From Opitutaceae bacterium (GTDB lineage: Bacteria > Verrucomicrobiota > Verrucomicrobiia > Opitutales > Opitutaceae), in the NCBI GenBank assembly GCA_027482185.1, contig JAIXWF010000003.1, positions 310,001 through 374,000 of the forward strand: 64,000 bases of DNA, in the 5' to 3' direction. A model generated the notes under the pieces. That model searched no databases. It was not told where the DNA came from and saw only the letters and a program-made list of their open reading frames with translations. Below are positions 1 through 8,315 of this stretch, one piece after another. The first letter of the stretch is position 1; every line of letters begins with the position of its first letter. The position numbers and the translations under genes were made by a program.

Positions 1-510
1 CACATCCACCATCAGGTCGGCCGCGATTTGCTCAAGATCCGCCCGCACCGCCGCGAGTTTCACGGTCGGCGGAATGAAGACCGTCGCCCGCGCCTGAAAA
101 AGCACGCCGCCGTCCATCGGCGCATTCACGCGCTCGGAGGCGAGTTCCTCGACGTTCACGCCGTGGGCCGCAAAGACGCCCGACACGCTGCGCAAAATCC
201 CCGGCCGGTCCGTGCCCACGAGTTCGAGCGTCACGAGCGTCCCGCCCGCCGCCGCCGCACCTGCCGGCGCGCCTTCCGCGTGGATGATCACGCGCAGGCC
301 GTCGACCTCGAGCGTGCGCAGCGCATTGACCAATTCGTCGCGCCGCTCGCGCGGCACCTCGACGCGCAGAATGCCCGCGAATTGCCCGCCCAGCCGGCAC
401 ATCCGGCTCTCGAGCCAATTGCCGCCGTGGTCCGCCACGCGCGCCGCCACCAGCTGCACCAAACCGGGCCGGTCCGCCCCGATCACCGTCATGACAAGAG
501 TTGCGAGCAT
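1..510 (-). CDS. ACT-domain regulatory protein, GcvR-like (3' end outside window)
   Basis: The frame begins with ATG at 510 and stays open to base 1, so about 170 residues are visible and the C-terminus is missing. Two tandem ACT domains can be read: the first opens with MTVIGADRPGLV (residues about 7-18), the second with LELVGTDRPGIL (about residue 98), both showing the ACT ligand-loop pattern [IV]GxDRPG. This two-ACT layout and size match the GcvR family, which senses glycine or related amino acids and acts on the glycine cleavage regulator. A GcvA partner is not visible, so the regulatory target is unknown. No Shine-Dalgarno sequence precedes the ATG; an internal ATG at 492 is a less likely start because it would remove the first beta strand. 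The family call is well supported, the function is inferred. Confidence 0.8.
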   Translation of the reverse strand, partial: MLATLVMTVIGADRPGLVQLVAARVADHGGNWLESRMCRLGGQFAGILRVEVPRERRDELVNALRTLEVDGLRVIIHAEGAPAGAAAAGGTLVTLELVGTDRPGILRSVSGVFAAHGVNVEELASERVNAPMDGGVLFQARATVFIPPTVKLAAVRADLEQIAADLMVDV

Positions 511-747
511 GCGGCTACCGTGGAAACCGCCATGCTCCGCGGCAATCCCCGGTTTTTGCCCGGCCGGCCGCCGCGACGAACGGTCCGCGCCCGCCTTCCA
601 CCCGTTCCCACCTGATTCCGCCCCGTCCATCCGTCACTTTCGCGGGCCGCATCGCCCCGCGAATCTGAATTGGTTTGCCGCCCGCGCGGCCCGACCGCCT
701 AGCCTTCGCGCGCGGCCCCCGCCCGCCGCCCAACCCGCCTCATCCCC
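511..747. other. Divergent intergenic region, no recognised element
   Basis: This spacer separates the leftward ACT-domain gene from the rightward RCC1 gene and must carry both promoters. No convincing -35/-10 pair, hairpin with a T-tract or operator palindrome was seen. The RCC1 start is preceded by CATCCCC rather than a Shine-Dalgarno sequence. Confidence 0.4.
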
Positions 748-3700
748 ATGCGCCAACGCCTCGCCCTCCGTCGCCTTTTCCGCCTCGCCGCCGGCCGTCT
801 GCTCGCCGCTCTGGCCTGCGCCTCGCCGGCCGCCGCCGCGGATCTCACCGCCACCTTCGTGACCGGCGGCGCCACCCACAACCTGTTCATCAAGTCCGAC
901 AAGACCCTGTGGGGCATGGGCTGGAACCTCTCCTACGAACTCGGCGACGGCACCACGACGCGGCGACCGGCCCCGATTCTCATCGCCACCGACGTCGTCT
1001 CCGCCGCCGGCGGCGGAGGTCACACCCTGTTCGTGAAGTCCGACGGCACGCTCTGGGCGACGGGCGCCAATAGCCGCGGCCAACTCGGCACCGGCACCAC
1101 GGCCACGCGGACCACTCCCGCGCAAATCGCCACCGGCGTGGTGTTCGTCGCCGCCGGCGACCGGCACACCCTGTTCATCAAGTCCGACGACACGCTCTGG
1201 GCCATGGGCGACAACCAGTACGGGCAACTCGGCAACGGCAACCGCATCGACCAGTCTACGCCCGTCCTCGTCGCGACCAACGTCGCCACGGTTTCCTCCA
1301 AGGCTTACCACACGATGTTTATCAAGAAGGACGGCTCGCTCTGGGGCATGGGCCTGAACAACTACGGCCAGCTCGGCAACGGCACCGACCTCACGCCCGC
1401 CGCGCCCGTCCAGATCGTGACCGGCGTCGCGTCCGTCTCCACCGGATCCTACCACACCACGTTCGTCAAAACCGACGGCTCCGTCTGGGTCACCGGCTTC
1501 CAGAGCCTCGGGGCGCTGGGCGACGGTGTCACCGGCACTGCCTACCGCACTTCCCCCCTGCAGATCGACACCGGCGTGATCTCCGCTTCGGCCGGGGACG
1601 GACACACGATGTTCGTGAAATCCAACCAACAGCGCACCGAAACTTCCCTCTGGGCCACCGGCAGCAACATCCGCGGCCAGCTCGGTCTCGGCAACACCAC
1701 CTCGCGCTCCACCCCGATCCGCGTGCTCAACGGCGCCCTCATGGTCTTCGCCGGCAACGGCACCAGCTTCTACATCACGCTCGACGGTTCCCTCTGGGCC
1801 ATGGGCTACAACGACTACGGCCAACTCGGCGACGGCACCACGACCCAGCGCACCAGCCCCGTCCTCATCTTCGGCAGCGGCTCCGCCGGCGGACCCAACC
1901 AAGCCCCCACCGATATCCTCCTTTCCAATTCCACCGTCCCCCAATCCGCCGGCGCCAACGCCGTCGTCGGCACCCTCTCCACCGTCGACGCCGATTCCTC
2001 CACGTTCACCTACAGCCTCGTCGCCGGCACCGGCTCCACCCACAACGCCTCCTTCAACCTCTCCGGCACTTCGCTCCGCGCCAACAACCCCGCCGCCCTC
2101 GCCGTCGGCTCCTACTCCGTCCGCATCCAGTCGACCGACAGCGGCGGCCTCTCCTTCGCCAAAGCCTTCACGATCTCCGTCGTCGCCGGCCCGATCTTCG
2201 GCCAATCCCGCCGTTTCGCCGCCGGCGGTTTCAACACCCACATCGTCCGCTCCGACGGCTCCCTCTTCGCCATGGGCACCAACCCCAACGGCGAACTCGG
2301 CGACGGTACCCTCGAGACCCGCCGCACCCCCGTCGCCGTCGCCACCGGCGTCCACAGCGTCGCCACCGGCGGCACCGGCACCACCCTCTTCGTCAAGAAC
2401 GACGGCTCCCTCTGGGCCACCGGCAACAACAACATCGGCGCCTACGGCGACGGCACCGCCGTCTCCCGCCGCTCCCCGGTCCAAGTCGCCACCGGCGTCC
2501 TCGCCGCTGCCGTCGGCACCGACGGCAGCTTCGTCCTCCGCAACAACTTCGCCCTCTTCGCCTCCGGCTGGAACCAGTACGGCACCCTCGGTATCGGCAA
2601 CACCGACCGGCAATTCGCGCCGGTCGCCGTATCCACCGACGCGACCATCTTCGCCGCCGGCACCGACCACGCCGCCTTCATTCGCTTCAACACCCTCTAT
2701 ACGATGGGACGCAACAACCGGGGCCAACTCGGCGACGGCACCCGCACCAGCCGGCTCACGCCCGTCCAGGTTGCCACCGATGTCGCGACCGTCGCCGTCG
2801 GCTACGGCCACACGCTCTTCGTGAAACTCGACGGCTCCCTCTGGGCCTTCGGCCAGAATGACAGTGGCCAACTCGGCGACGGCACCACCCTCGTCGATCG
2901 TCTCGTCCCCGTCCGCATCGTCGCCGCCGATGTCCGCTCCGTCGGCGCCGGCGACTACCATTCCCACTTCGTCAAGGCCGACGGCTCCCTCTGGTCCATG
3001 GGCTACAATATCAACGGCGCCCTCGGCGACGGCACCTTCGTTTCCCGCAGCACCCCCGTGCAAGTCGCCACCGGCGTCAACGCCGTCGACGGCGGCGCCT
3101 ACCACTCCGTCTTCGAAAAACTCGACGGCACCTTCTGGGGCATGGGCGGCAACGTCGGCAATCTTGGCGACGGCACCACCGTCAGCCGCCCCACGCCCGT
3201 GCGCATCCGCCTCGGCCCGGCCAACGACGCCTTCGCCGCCGCCGCCACCCTCGCCGGCGCCTCCGGCTCCCTCGCCGGCACCACCGCGTTCGCCGACCGC
3301 GACGCCACTGATCCCACCGTCGGCAACCTCACGTTGACCGCTTCCGTCTGGTACCGTTGGACGGCCCCGGCCTCGGGCAACGTCACCTTCCGCCTCACCG
3401 GCGCGAGCTCCGGCACCTTCCTCGCCGCCTACACCGGGACGACCGCCGGCGCGCTGACCCAGGTCGCCGCCGACACCCTCGCCGGCACCGTCACCGTCAA
3501 CGCCGTCGCCGGCACCGTTTACCACGTGATGGTCGACCGCTGGAGCAGCGGGGGCACCGCGTTCACGCTCGGTTGGGAACAGGCCGGCGCTCCGCCCGCG
3601 CCGCCCGCGGCCTCCGGCCTCGCCTACCTGAGCAACCTCTCCGTCCTCGCCCGCGCCGGAACCCAGAGCGAAACCCTCACCGCCGGCCTCACCGTCGGCG

Positions 3701-4425
3701 GCGGCACCGGCGGCAAGAGCGTCCTCATCCGCGGCGTAGGCCCCGCGCTCTCCGCCTTCGGCGTCGGCAACGCCCTCGCCGACCCCATCCTCACGGTCAA
3801 CCGCAACAATGTCCGTCTCTCCACCAACGACGACTGGGCCGGCGCCACCGAAATCGCCGCGGCCGCGACCACCGTCGGCGCCTTCGCCCTCGCGCCCGCT
3901 TCCCGCGATGCCGCGATTCTGGGGCCCGGCTTCACCGCCGGCAGCTATGTGATATCCCTCGAGGGCAAGAACAACGCCGGCGGTACCGCGTTGATCGAAG
4001 TCTACGACACGACCGCCGCTGCTACCATGACCTCCGCGAGCCCGCGTTTCACCAACATCGCCGCGCGCACCTTCGGCGGCACCGGCTCCGACACCCTCAT
4101 CGTCGGCTTCAGCATCGCCGGCTCCGGCTCCCTCCGCGTCCTCGTCCGCGCCAGCGGCCCCGGCCTCGCGCCCTTCGGCCTCACCGGCCTCATGCCCGAC
4201 CCGAAACTCGAACTCTATTCCGGCAACACCAAGCTATCGGAGAACGACAACTGGGACGCCGCCACCCTCGCCACGCAGAATTCCGTGGGCGCGTTTCCGT
4301 TTCCCGCCTCGTCCCGCGACGCCGTCCTCGTCGCCACGCTCACCCCCGGCAGCTACACCGCCCAGGTCGTCGCCCAAGGCGGCACCGGCGGCGTCGCCCT
4401 GCTCGAGCTGTACGAAATACCCTGA
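748..4425 (+). CDS. Large secreted RCC1-repeat protein with cadherin/Ig-like and C-terminal envelope modules
   Basis: 1225 residues. An N-terminal signal peptide ends near the AAAA of residues 25-31. About seven RCC1-type blades follow (to about residue 375), each with the pattern SDGTLWxxGxNxxGQLGxG. A cadherin-like insert begins NQAPTDILLS (about 388-480), then a second set of about seven RCC1 blades runs to about residue 820. Next is a beta-rich domain beginning GPANDAF and two tandem copies of the approximately 125-residue module found in the 8-19 kb proteins (patterns LIRGVGPALSAFG and LVRASGPGLAPFG). The chain ends LLELYEIP. RCC1 propellers bind proteins or other ligands; in secreted bacterial proteins the role is usually adhesion or is unknown. 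Start: ATG followed directly by a signal peptide, no Shine-Dalgarno. It is transcribed alone. Exported location is well supported, function is not. Confidence 0.88.
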   Translation: MRQRLALRRLFRLAAGRLLAALACASPAAAADLTATFVTGGATHNLFIKSDKTLWGMGWNLSYELGDGTTTRRPAPILIATDVVSAAGGGGHTLFVKSDGTLWATGANSRGQLGTGTTATRTTPAQIATGVVFVAAGDRHTLFIKSDDTLWAMGDNQYGQLGNGNRIDQSTPVLVATNVATVSSKAYHTMFIKKDGSLWGMGLNNYGQLGNGTDLTPAAPVQIVTGVASVSTGSYHTTFVKTDGSVWVTGFQSLGALGDGVTGTAYRTSPLQIDTGVISASAGDGHTMFVKSNQQRTETSLWATGSNIRGQLGLGNTTSRSTPIRVLNGALMVFAGNGTSFYITLDGSLWAMGYNDYGQLGDGTTTQRTSPVLIFGSGSAGGPNQAPTDILLSNSTVPQSAGANAVVGTLSTVDADSSTFTYSLVAGTGSTHNASFNLSGTSLRANNPAALAVGSYSVRIQSTDSGGLSFAKAFTISVVAGPIFGQSRRFAAGGFNTHIVRSDGSLFAMGTNPNGELGDGTLETRRTPVAVATGVHSVATGGTGTTLFVKNDGSLWATGNNNIGAYGDGTAVSRRSPVQVATGVLAAAVGTDGSFVLRNNFALFASGWNQYGTLGIGNTDRQFAPVAVSTDATIFAAGTDHAAFIRFNTLYTMGRNNRGQLGDGTRTSRLTPVQVATDVATVAVGYGHTLFVKLDGSLWAFGQNDSGQLGDGTTLVDRLVPVRIVAADVRSVGAGDYHSHFVKADGSLWSMGYNINGALGDGTFVSRSTPVQVATGVNAVDGGAYHSVFEKLDGTFWGMGGNVGNLGDGTTVSRPTPVRIRLGPANDAFAAAATLAGASGSLAGTTAFADRDATDPTVGNLTLTASVWYRWTAPASGNVTFRLTGASSGTFLAAYTGTTAGALTQVAADTLAGTVTVNAVAGTVYHVMVDRWSSGGTAFTLGWEQAGAPPAPPAASGLAYLSNLSVLARAGTQSETLTAGLTVGGGTGGKSVLIRGVGPALSAFGVGNALADPILTVNRNNVRLSTNDDWAGATEIAAAATTVGAFALAPASRDAAILGPGFTAGSYVISLEGKNNAGGTALIEVYDTTAAATMTSASPRFTNIAARTFGGTGSDTLIVGFSIAGSGSLRVLVRASGPGLAPFGLTGLMPDPKLELYSGNTKLSENDNWDAATLATQNSVGAFPFPASSRDAVLVATLTPGSYTAQVVAQGGTGGVALLELYEIP

Positions 4426-4442
4426 AGAATAAATGCGGAGTG

Positions 4443-4545
4443 CGGAAACCGGAGACCGGAAACACCCGGCCGAACCAACCGACTTGCGCCCCACGGTTTT
4501 TGCCGCGCGCGCTCCGCATTCCTGAGTTCCGGTCTCCGGTTTCCG
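4443..4545. repeat. Family A inverted repeat (perfect 19-bp arms)
   Basis: Bases 4443-4461 (CGGAAACCGGAGACCGGAA) are the exact reverse complement of 4527-4545, separated by 65 bases. More degenerate copies of the same CCGGTCTCCGGTTTCC unit continue to about 4592. The element lies between the convergent RCC1 gene and HNH gene and could form a long hairpin serving as a bidirectional terminator, but no T-tract follows either arm. Related tracts occur at 5319-5560, 7450-7672 and 31345-31480. Confidence 0.75.
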
Positions 4546-4597
4546 AACTCCGGTTTTGCAAACTCCGGTCTCCGCACTCCGGTTTCCGGTCTTCAAA

Positions 4598-5215
4598 TCA
4601 TTCTTCCAGCTCCACGTTCCAATACGCGACGTCGAGGAAGTCCTTCCAGTGTTCGTTGCGCTGGTTGCCGAGCACGAGGGAAATGACAGGGCGCCACTTC
4701 GGGCGCACGGGCTTGCGGATCAGGCGCATGCCGGCCTCGTGCGGGAGGCGGTTGGCCTTGCGCGTGTTGCACTTGATGCACGAGCAGACGATGTTTTCCC
4801 ACGTCGTCTTCCCGCCTTGGTCGCGCGGGATCACGTGGTCGAGGTTCAGCTGTTCGCGCGGCAAAATCCGCGAGCAGTACTGGCAGGTCTCCTTGTCCCG
4901 CTCGAAGACGTTGTTGCGCGTCAGCTTCAGCTCCTTGCACGGCAGCCGGTCGAAAAACGTCAGCAGAATCACGCGCGGCAGCCGGATGATGCGGCTCGGC
5001 GTGCGCACCGCCTCGACGGCCTCGAGCGGCGGGTTGCTCACCGAGAAATCGATCCAATCCAGCATCGAGAACGTGCGGAAATCGTCGTCGTGGTGATGCA
5101 CGACCTGCGCGTGCCCGCGGGCCAGCAGCCCGAAAGCCCGTTTGGCGCCGATGACGTTGACCGCCTGCCACAGGCGATTCAGCACGAGCACAGGTTGATC
5201 CAGCGCGACGTCCAT
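4598..5215 (-). CDS. HNH endonuclease family protein
   Basis: 205 residues from ATG 5215; the frame is open further upstream but MDVALDQPVLVLNRLW is the natural start for this family. The C-terminal half is a classical HNH domain: the first zinc pair CQYC, the catalytic core LDHVIPRDQGG with the general-base His, WENIV, and the second zinc pair CIKC followed by N and R. The N-terminal part with VLNRLWQAVNV is typical of small chromosomal HNH proteins common in Verrucomicrobia, Planctomycetes and Bacteroidetes whose substrate is unknown. It stands alone between two repeat tracts, with no restriction-modification or phage genes nearby, so a housekeeping or DNA-repair role is as likely as defence. 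Confidence 0.85.
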   Translation of the reverse strand: MDVALDQPVLVLNRLWQAVNVIGAKRAFGLLARGHAQVVHHHDDDFRTFSMLDWIDFSVSNPPLEAVEAVRTPSRIIRLPRVILLTFFDRLPCKELKLTRNNVFERDKETCQYCSRILPREQLNLDHVIPRDQGGKTTWENIVCSCIKCNTRKANRLPHEAGMRLIRKPVRPKWRPVISLVLGNQRNEHWKDFLDVAYWNVELEE

Positions 5216-5318
5216 ACGGGGCCACGGCAATAATCGTGCCAGCGCAACCCTGTCAAGGACGCCGCCCTTGCGCCACATCATCCGTAGCCGCGGGCGCCAG
5301 CGAGGGGGCCCCTCGCCG

Positions 5319-5560
5319 ACGCCAACTCCCAACTCCGAACCCTAAACTCCGAGCTCCGGGATCCGAACCCAAAACTCAAAAACTCCGCGGATTCTCCGGC
5401 ATCAGTGCGGATCAGTGAAAATCAGTGGTTCCCGGTTTGGAAACTCCGAACCCCGAACTCCAAACTCCGAACTGCCCCCGCCCGCCGCAGCTCCGCCCCG
5501 GAACCCAAAACTCAAAACCCAAAACTCGGAACGCGGAACCGCGGTCGCGAAACCCGCGAT
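5319..5560. repeat. Family A low-complexity repeat tract
   Basis: Irregular repeats of an AACTCCGAAC / CCCAAAACTC unit fill most of the gap between the HNH gene start and the helicase stop. Inside lies ATCAGTGCGGATCAGTGAAA followed by ATCAGTGG, a short tandem of a different unit. No open reading frame, hairpin with T-tract or tRNA was found. The HNH promoter must lie within or next to it. Confidence 0.65.
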
Positions 5561-5567
5561 TGCCGCC

Positions 5568-7394
5568 CTAGTCGGCGATCGCCGCGCCCGCCTTCGCCGG
5601 CTCCAGCGCGATGCCCTTGACGCGGATGCCCGCGAGTTTCTGCAGCACCGTGTCCGCGGCCTCCGCCCGCACGTCGACCAACGTGTGCCGCTGGTGGATG
5701 TCGATCGCGCCGACGACGTCGGCCGGCAGCCGCGTCACGCCCGCGATCTTGCCGACGACGTCGGCCGGCGTGATCAGTTGCTTGCGGCCAACGTTGAGGA
5801 AAATCGTCGCCATGCCCGACTCGCGCCCGGTGCGCGCCGGCCGCTCGTACTTGGACTTCCGGGACGCGCCGCCGTCGGTCTCTTCGTTTTCCGGGAATTC
5901 CTCTTCCGCTTCCGTTGCCGCCGGAGCGGGGGCCGCCGCGCTCTTCGGCGCCGGGGTTGCCCGCGGTTTCCCCGCGCTCACGCCCTTCGCCCAGCCCGGA
6001 GCCGCTTTCGCCGGCGCCGCGCCGAAGCCGCCGCCCGACGCCGCCGTCGGTGCCGGCGCCGGAGCGCCTGCGGCCGGTTTGCCCGGGCCCATGCCTTCGC
6101 CGCCCGCGCCGCCCTGCAGCAGATGGATCAGCGCCGAGCAGATGTCCGTGCTCGCGTAGCCCTGGTCGAGCAGCCGGTCGATCATGCGGTCGTGCGGCTT
6201 GAATTTCTTTTCCTCGAGCGTCGTGCGGATCTTTTCGAAGAACACATTCGTCCGCGCCTCCTCGACTTCGTCGAGCGACGGGATCTTGCCGCGGCGGATG
6301 TCGAGCTTCGCCCAGCGCACCATGCTCTGGAGCTTGTAGATCTCCTGCCCGGAAACGAAGGTGAACGCCTGCCCCTTCCGCCCCGCGCGCCCCGTGCGGC
6401 CCACGCGATGCGTGTAATCCTCGGCGTCGTTCGGCAGGTCGAAATTGAAGACCACCTCGAGGTCGTCCACGTCGAGCCCGCGCGCCGCGACGTCCGTCGC
6501 CACGAGGAACTCGAATTTCCGTTCCCGGAATTTCTGCATCACGCGGTCGCGCTGCGCCTGCGTGATGTCGCCGTGCAGGCGATCCGTGAGATAGCCGCGC
6601 GAGTGCAGGTGCTCCTCGAGATCGTCGACCATGATCTTCGTGCTGCAGAAAATGATCCCGTAGCGGAAATCGTTCACGTCGATCAGCCGCGTCAGCGCCT
6701 CGATCTTCGAACGCCGGTCGACCTCGAAGTACGTCTGCTCCACCTGCGGCCGGTTCTGCGCGACGGAGTCGATCTTGATCCACGCCGGGTCTTTCGAATA
6801 GCGCCCGATCAGGTCCTGGATCGCGCGCGGGATAGTGGCCGAGAAAAACAGCAGCTGCCGCGTCGCCGGCACCGCGGACAAAATCTTCTCGATGTCGTCG
6901 CGGAAACCCATGTCGAGCATGCGGTCGGTCTCGTCGAGGATCACGAGCTTCAGTTGCCCGAGTTGCATCGTGCCGCGCTCCATGTGGTCCATGACTCGCC
7001 CCGGCGTCCCGATCACGACCTGCGCGCCCGCGGCCAGCGCCCGGAATTGCCGCTCGTAACTCTGGCCGCCATAAATCGGCACGCCCATCACGCCGCGTTT
7101 GAACAACGCGATCTTCCCGGTCTCCTCCGCGACCTGCACCGCCAACTCGCGCGTCGGGCACAGAATCAGCACCTGCACCGCGCGGATCTTCGGGTCGACT
7201 TTCTCGATCGCCGGGATGGCGAACGCCACCGTCTTGCCCGAGCCGGTCGACGATTGGCCGACGACGTCGCGCCCGCCCATGATCGTCGGAATGACCGCCG
7301 TTTGGATCGGCGAGGCTTCCTCGAAGCCCATTTTCTCGACGGCCTTGAGGATGTCCGGCGAGAGGCCGAGTTGGTCGAACGGTTTCTTTTCCAT
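5568..7394 (-). CDS. DEAD-box ATP-dependent RNA helicase with C-terminal RNA-binding domain (DeaD/DbpA type)
   Basis: 608 residues from ATG 7394 (an in-frame TTG lies 15 bases upstream). Q motif FDQLGLSP...SPIQ at residues 6-31, Walker A SSTGSGKT at 48-55, Ia PTRELA, Ib TPGR, motif II LDETD (a D-E-T-D variant of DEAD), motif III SAT, then the helicase C domain with ATDVAARGLDV and HRVGRTGRAGRKG. After an Ala/Pro/Gly-rich linker comes a DbpA-type RNA-binding domain (GMATIFLNVGRKQ to VKGIALE), which in DbpA and CsdA binds structured RNA such as 23S rRNA. The expected role is ribosome assembly or cold-shock RNA remodelling in the cytoplasm. It is flanked on both sides by family A repeat tracts and is probably transcribed alone. 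Confidence 0.93.
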   Translation of the reverse strand: MEKKPFDQLGLSPDILKAVEKMGFEEASPIQTAVIPTIMGGRDVVGQSSTGSGKTVAFAIPAIEKVDPKIRAVQVLILCPTRELAVQVAEETGKIALFKRGVMGVPIYGGQSYERQFRALAAGAQVVIGTPGRVMDHMERGTMQLGQLKLVILDETDRMLDMGFRDDIEKILSAVPATRQLLFFSATIPRAIQDLIGRYSKDPAWIKIDSVAQNRPQVEQTYFEVDRRSKIEALTRLIDVNDFRYGIIFCSTKIMVDDLEEHLHSRGYLTDRLHGDITQAQRDRVMQKFRERKFEFLVATDVAARGLDVDDLEVVFNFDLPNDAEDYTHRVGRTGRAGRKGQAFTFVSGQEIYKLQSMVRWAKLDIRRGKIPSLDEVEEARTNVFFEKIRTTLEEKKFKPHDRMIDRLLDQGYASTDICSALIHLLQGGAGGEGMGPGKPAAGAPAPAPTAASGGGFGAAPAKAAPGWAKGVSAGKPRATPAPKSAAAPAPAATEAEEEFPENEETDGGASRKSKYERPARTGRESGMATIFLNVGRKQLITPADVVGKIAGVTRLPADVVGAIDIHQRHTLVDVRAEAADTVLQKLAGIRVKGIALEPAKAGAAIAD

Positions 7395-7449
7395 GCCGCA
7401 CGGTGGCAACGCCCCCGCAAAAGGAGAGCCAAAAGCGCGCCGCCGGGCG

Positions 7450-7672
7450 GCGCGCGGTCGAAAGTTGAAAGACCCAAGTTGAAAGCCGAACCGCCGTATC
7501 CGGTATCCGGTTTCCCGTTTCCCAAATCCCCAATTTCTCGATTTCCCAGTTTCCGCCTTCCTCTTTCCCCCATTTCTCCTTTTCCGATTTTCGCCCTTCG
7601 CCTTTCTTCAGCTTCCCGATTTTTCGGTTTCCGGTCTCCGAATTCCGGTTTCCGGTCTCCACTTTCCGCCGT
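7450..7672. repeat. Family A low-complexity repeat tract
   Basis: Lies between the sigma factor stop (7677) and the helicase start (7394). It opens with GAAAGTTGAAAG and AAGTTGAAAGCC, passes through pyrimidine-rich CCCATTTCTCC / CCCAATTTCTC units and ends with tandem TTCCGGTTTCCGGTCTCC. The last unit is the same sequence as the arms at 4443-4545. No RNA gene was recognised. The helicase promoter is expected here. Confidence 0.65.
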
Positions 7673-7676
7673 CCCG

Positions 7677-8312
7677 CTACGCCGCCGGCCGTTCCGCGGG
7701 TTCCGCGCCGAGGAGCATCGGCACGTGCTCCCGCAGGCGGCAGCGCAGGCGGTGCACCCGGGCCTTGATCGCGCCCACGGTCATGCGTTCCTGCCGGGCG
7801 ATCGCCTCGTAGCTCGCCCCGGCGACGATTCGATCGAAGATCCGGCGCTCCACCGGCGTGAACGTCAGGGCGGCCTGATCGAGCGCTTCGAGCAGTTCCT
7901 GGAGTCGCGATCCGTCCGCGGGATCCGGCGCACGCAGCCACGCGGCGTGGTCCCATTGCAGCGCCGGCTGCCGGCGCATCCGCCGCAGACGGTCGAGCAC
8001 GGAGTTGCGCGCCAGCGCAAACAGCCACGATTCGAAACGCAACGGCTCCCGCAGCCGCGGCAGCCGACGGACCAACTTGATGAGCACGTCCTGCACGGCG
8101 TCCTCCACGCCGTCCTGACGCCGCAGCATCCCGCGCACAAAGCCGGCCAGACGGACCTGGTAGAGGCCGACGAGCCGGGTCTGGGCGGCGACCTCGCCGC
8201 GCTGGGCCCGCTCGATGCACTGCAGCAACTCGGGCGTGGGGGTGCGGGACGGCGCCGATTCCCCGCTCGCGCGCGGGCGCCGGCGGAAGGTGGGGTTGAT
8301 CCGGATACTCAT
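7677..8312 (-). CDS. RNA polymerase ECF-type sigma factor
   Basis: 211 residues. Region 2 is readable from LVGLYQVRLAGFVRG through QDGVEDAVQDVLIKLVRRL and RFESWLFALARNSVLDRLRR (residues about 45-120), the core-binding and -10 recognition helices. Region 4 covers LTFTPVERRIFDRIVAGASYEAIARQERMTVGAIKARVHRLR (about 150-195), with the HTH recognition helix near TVGAIKARVHR. No zinc-finger anti-sigma partner is next to it. Its ATG lies three bases after the stop of the YHYH gene (TGA-ACC-ATG), so it is almost certainly the last gene of the envelope-protein operon that begins at 19186. This suggests a self-reinforcing switch in which the operon makes the sigma factor that may drive it; that is inference. 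Confidence 0.92.
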   Translation of the reverse strand: MSIRINPTFRRRPRASGESAPSRTPTPELLQCIERAQRGEVAAQTRLVGLYQVRLAGFVRGMLRRQDGVEDAVQDVLIKLVRRLPRLREPLRFESWLFALARNSVLDRLRRMRRQPALQWDHAAWLRAPDPADGSRLQELLEALDQAALTFTPVERRIFDRIVAGASYEAIARQERMTVGAIKARVHRLRCRLREHVPMLLGAEPAERPAA

Positions 8313-8315
8313 GGT

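Noticed and set aside
634-3525. Long open frame on the minus strand opposite the first RCC1 gene
   Set aside because: It is a Gly/Ala/Val/Asp-rich mirror of the RCC1 repeats caused by GC-rich codon bias; no signal, start context or known domain, while the plus strand gives clear RCC1 blades.
4598-5215. HNH gene as part of a restriction-modification or phage defence locus
   Set aside because: No methylase, ATPase, integrase or phage gene lies nearby; the neighbours are a surface protein and a helicase.
7450-7672. Possible CRISPR array
   Set aside because: Units are short, irregularly spaced and degenerate, with no constant repeat/unique spacer pattern and no cas genes in the window.
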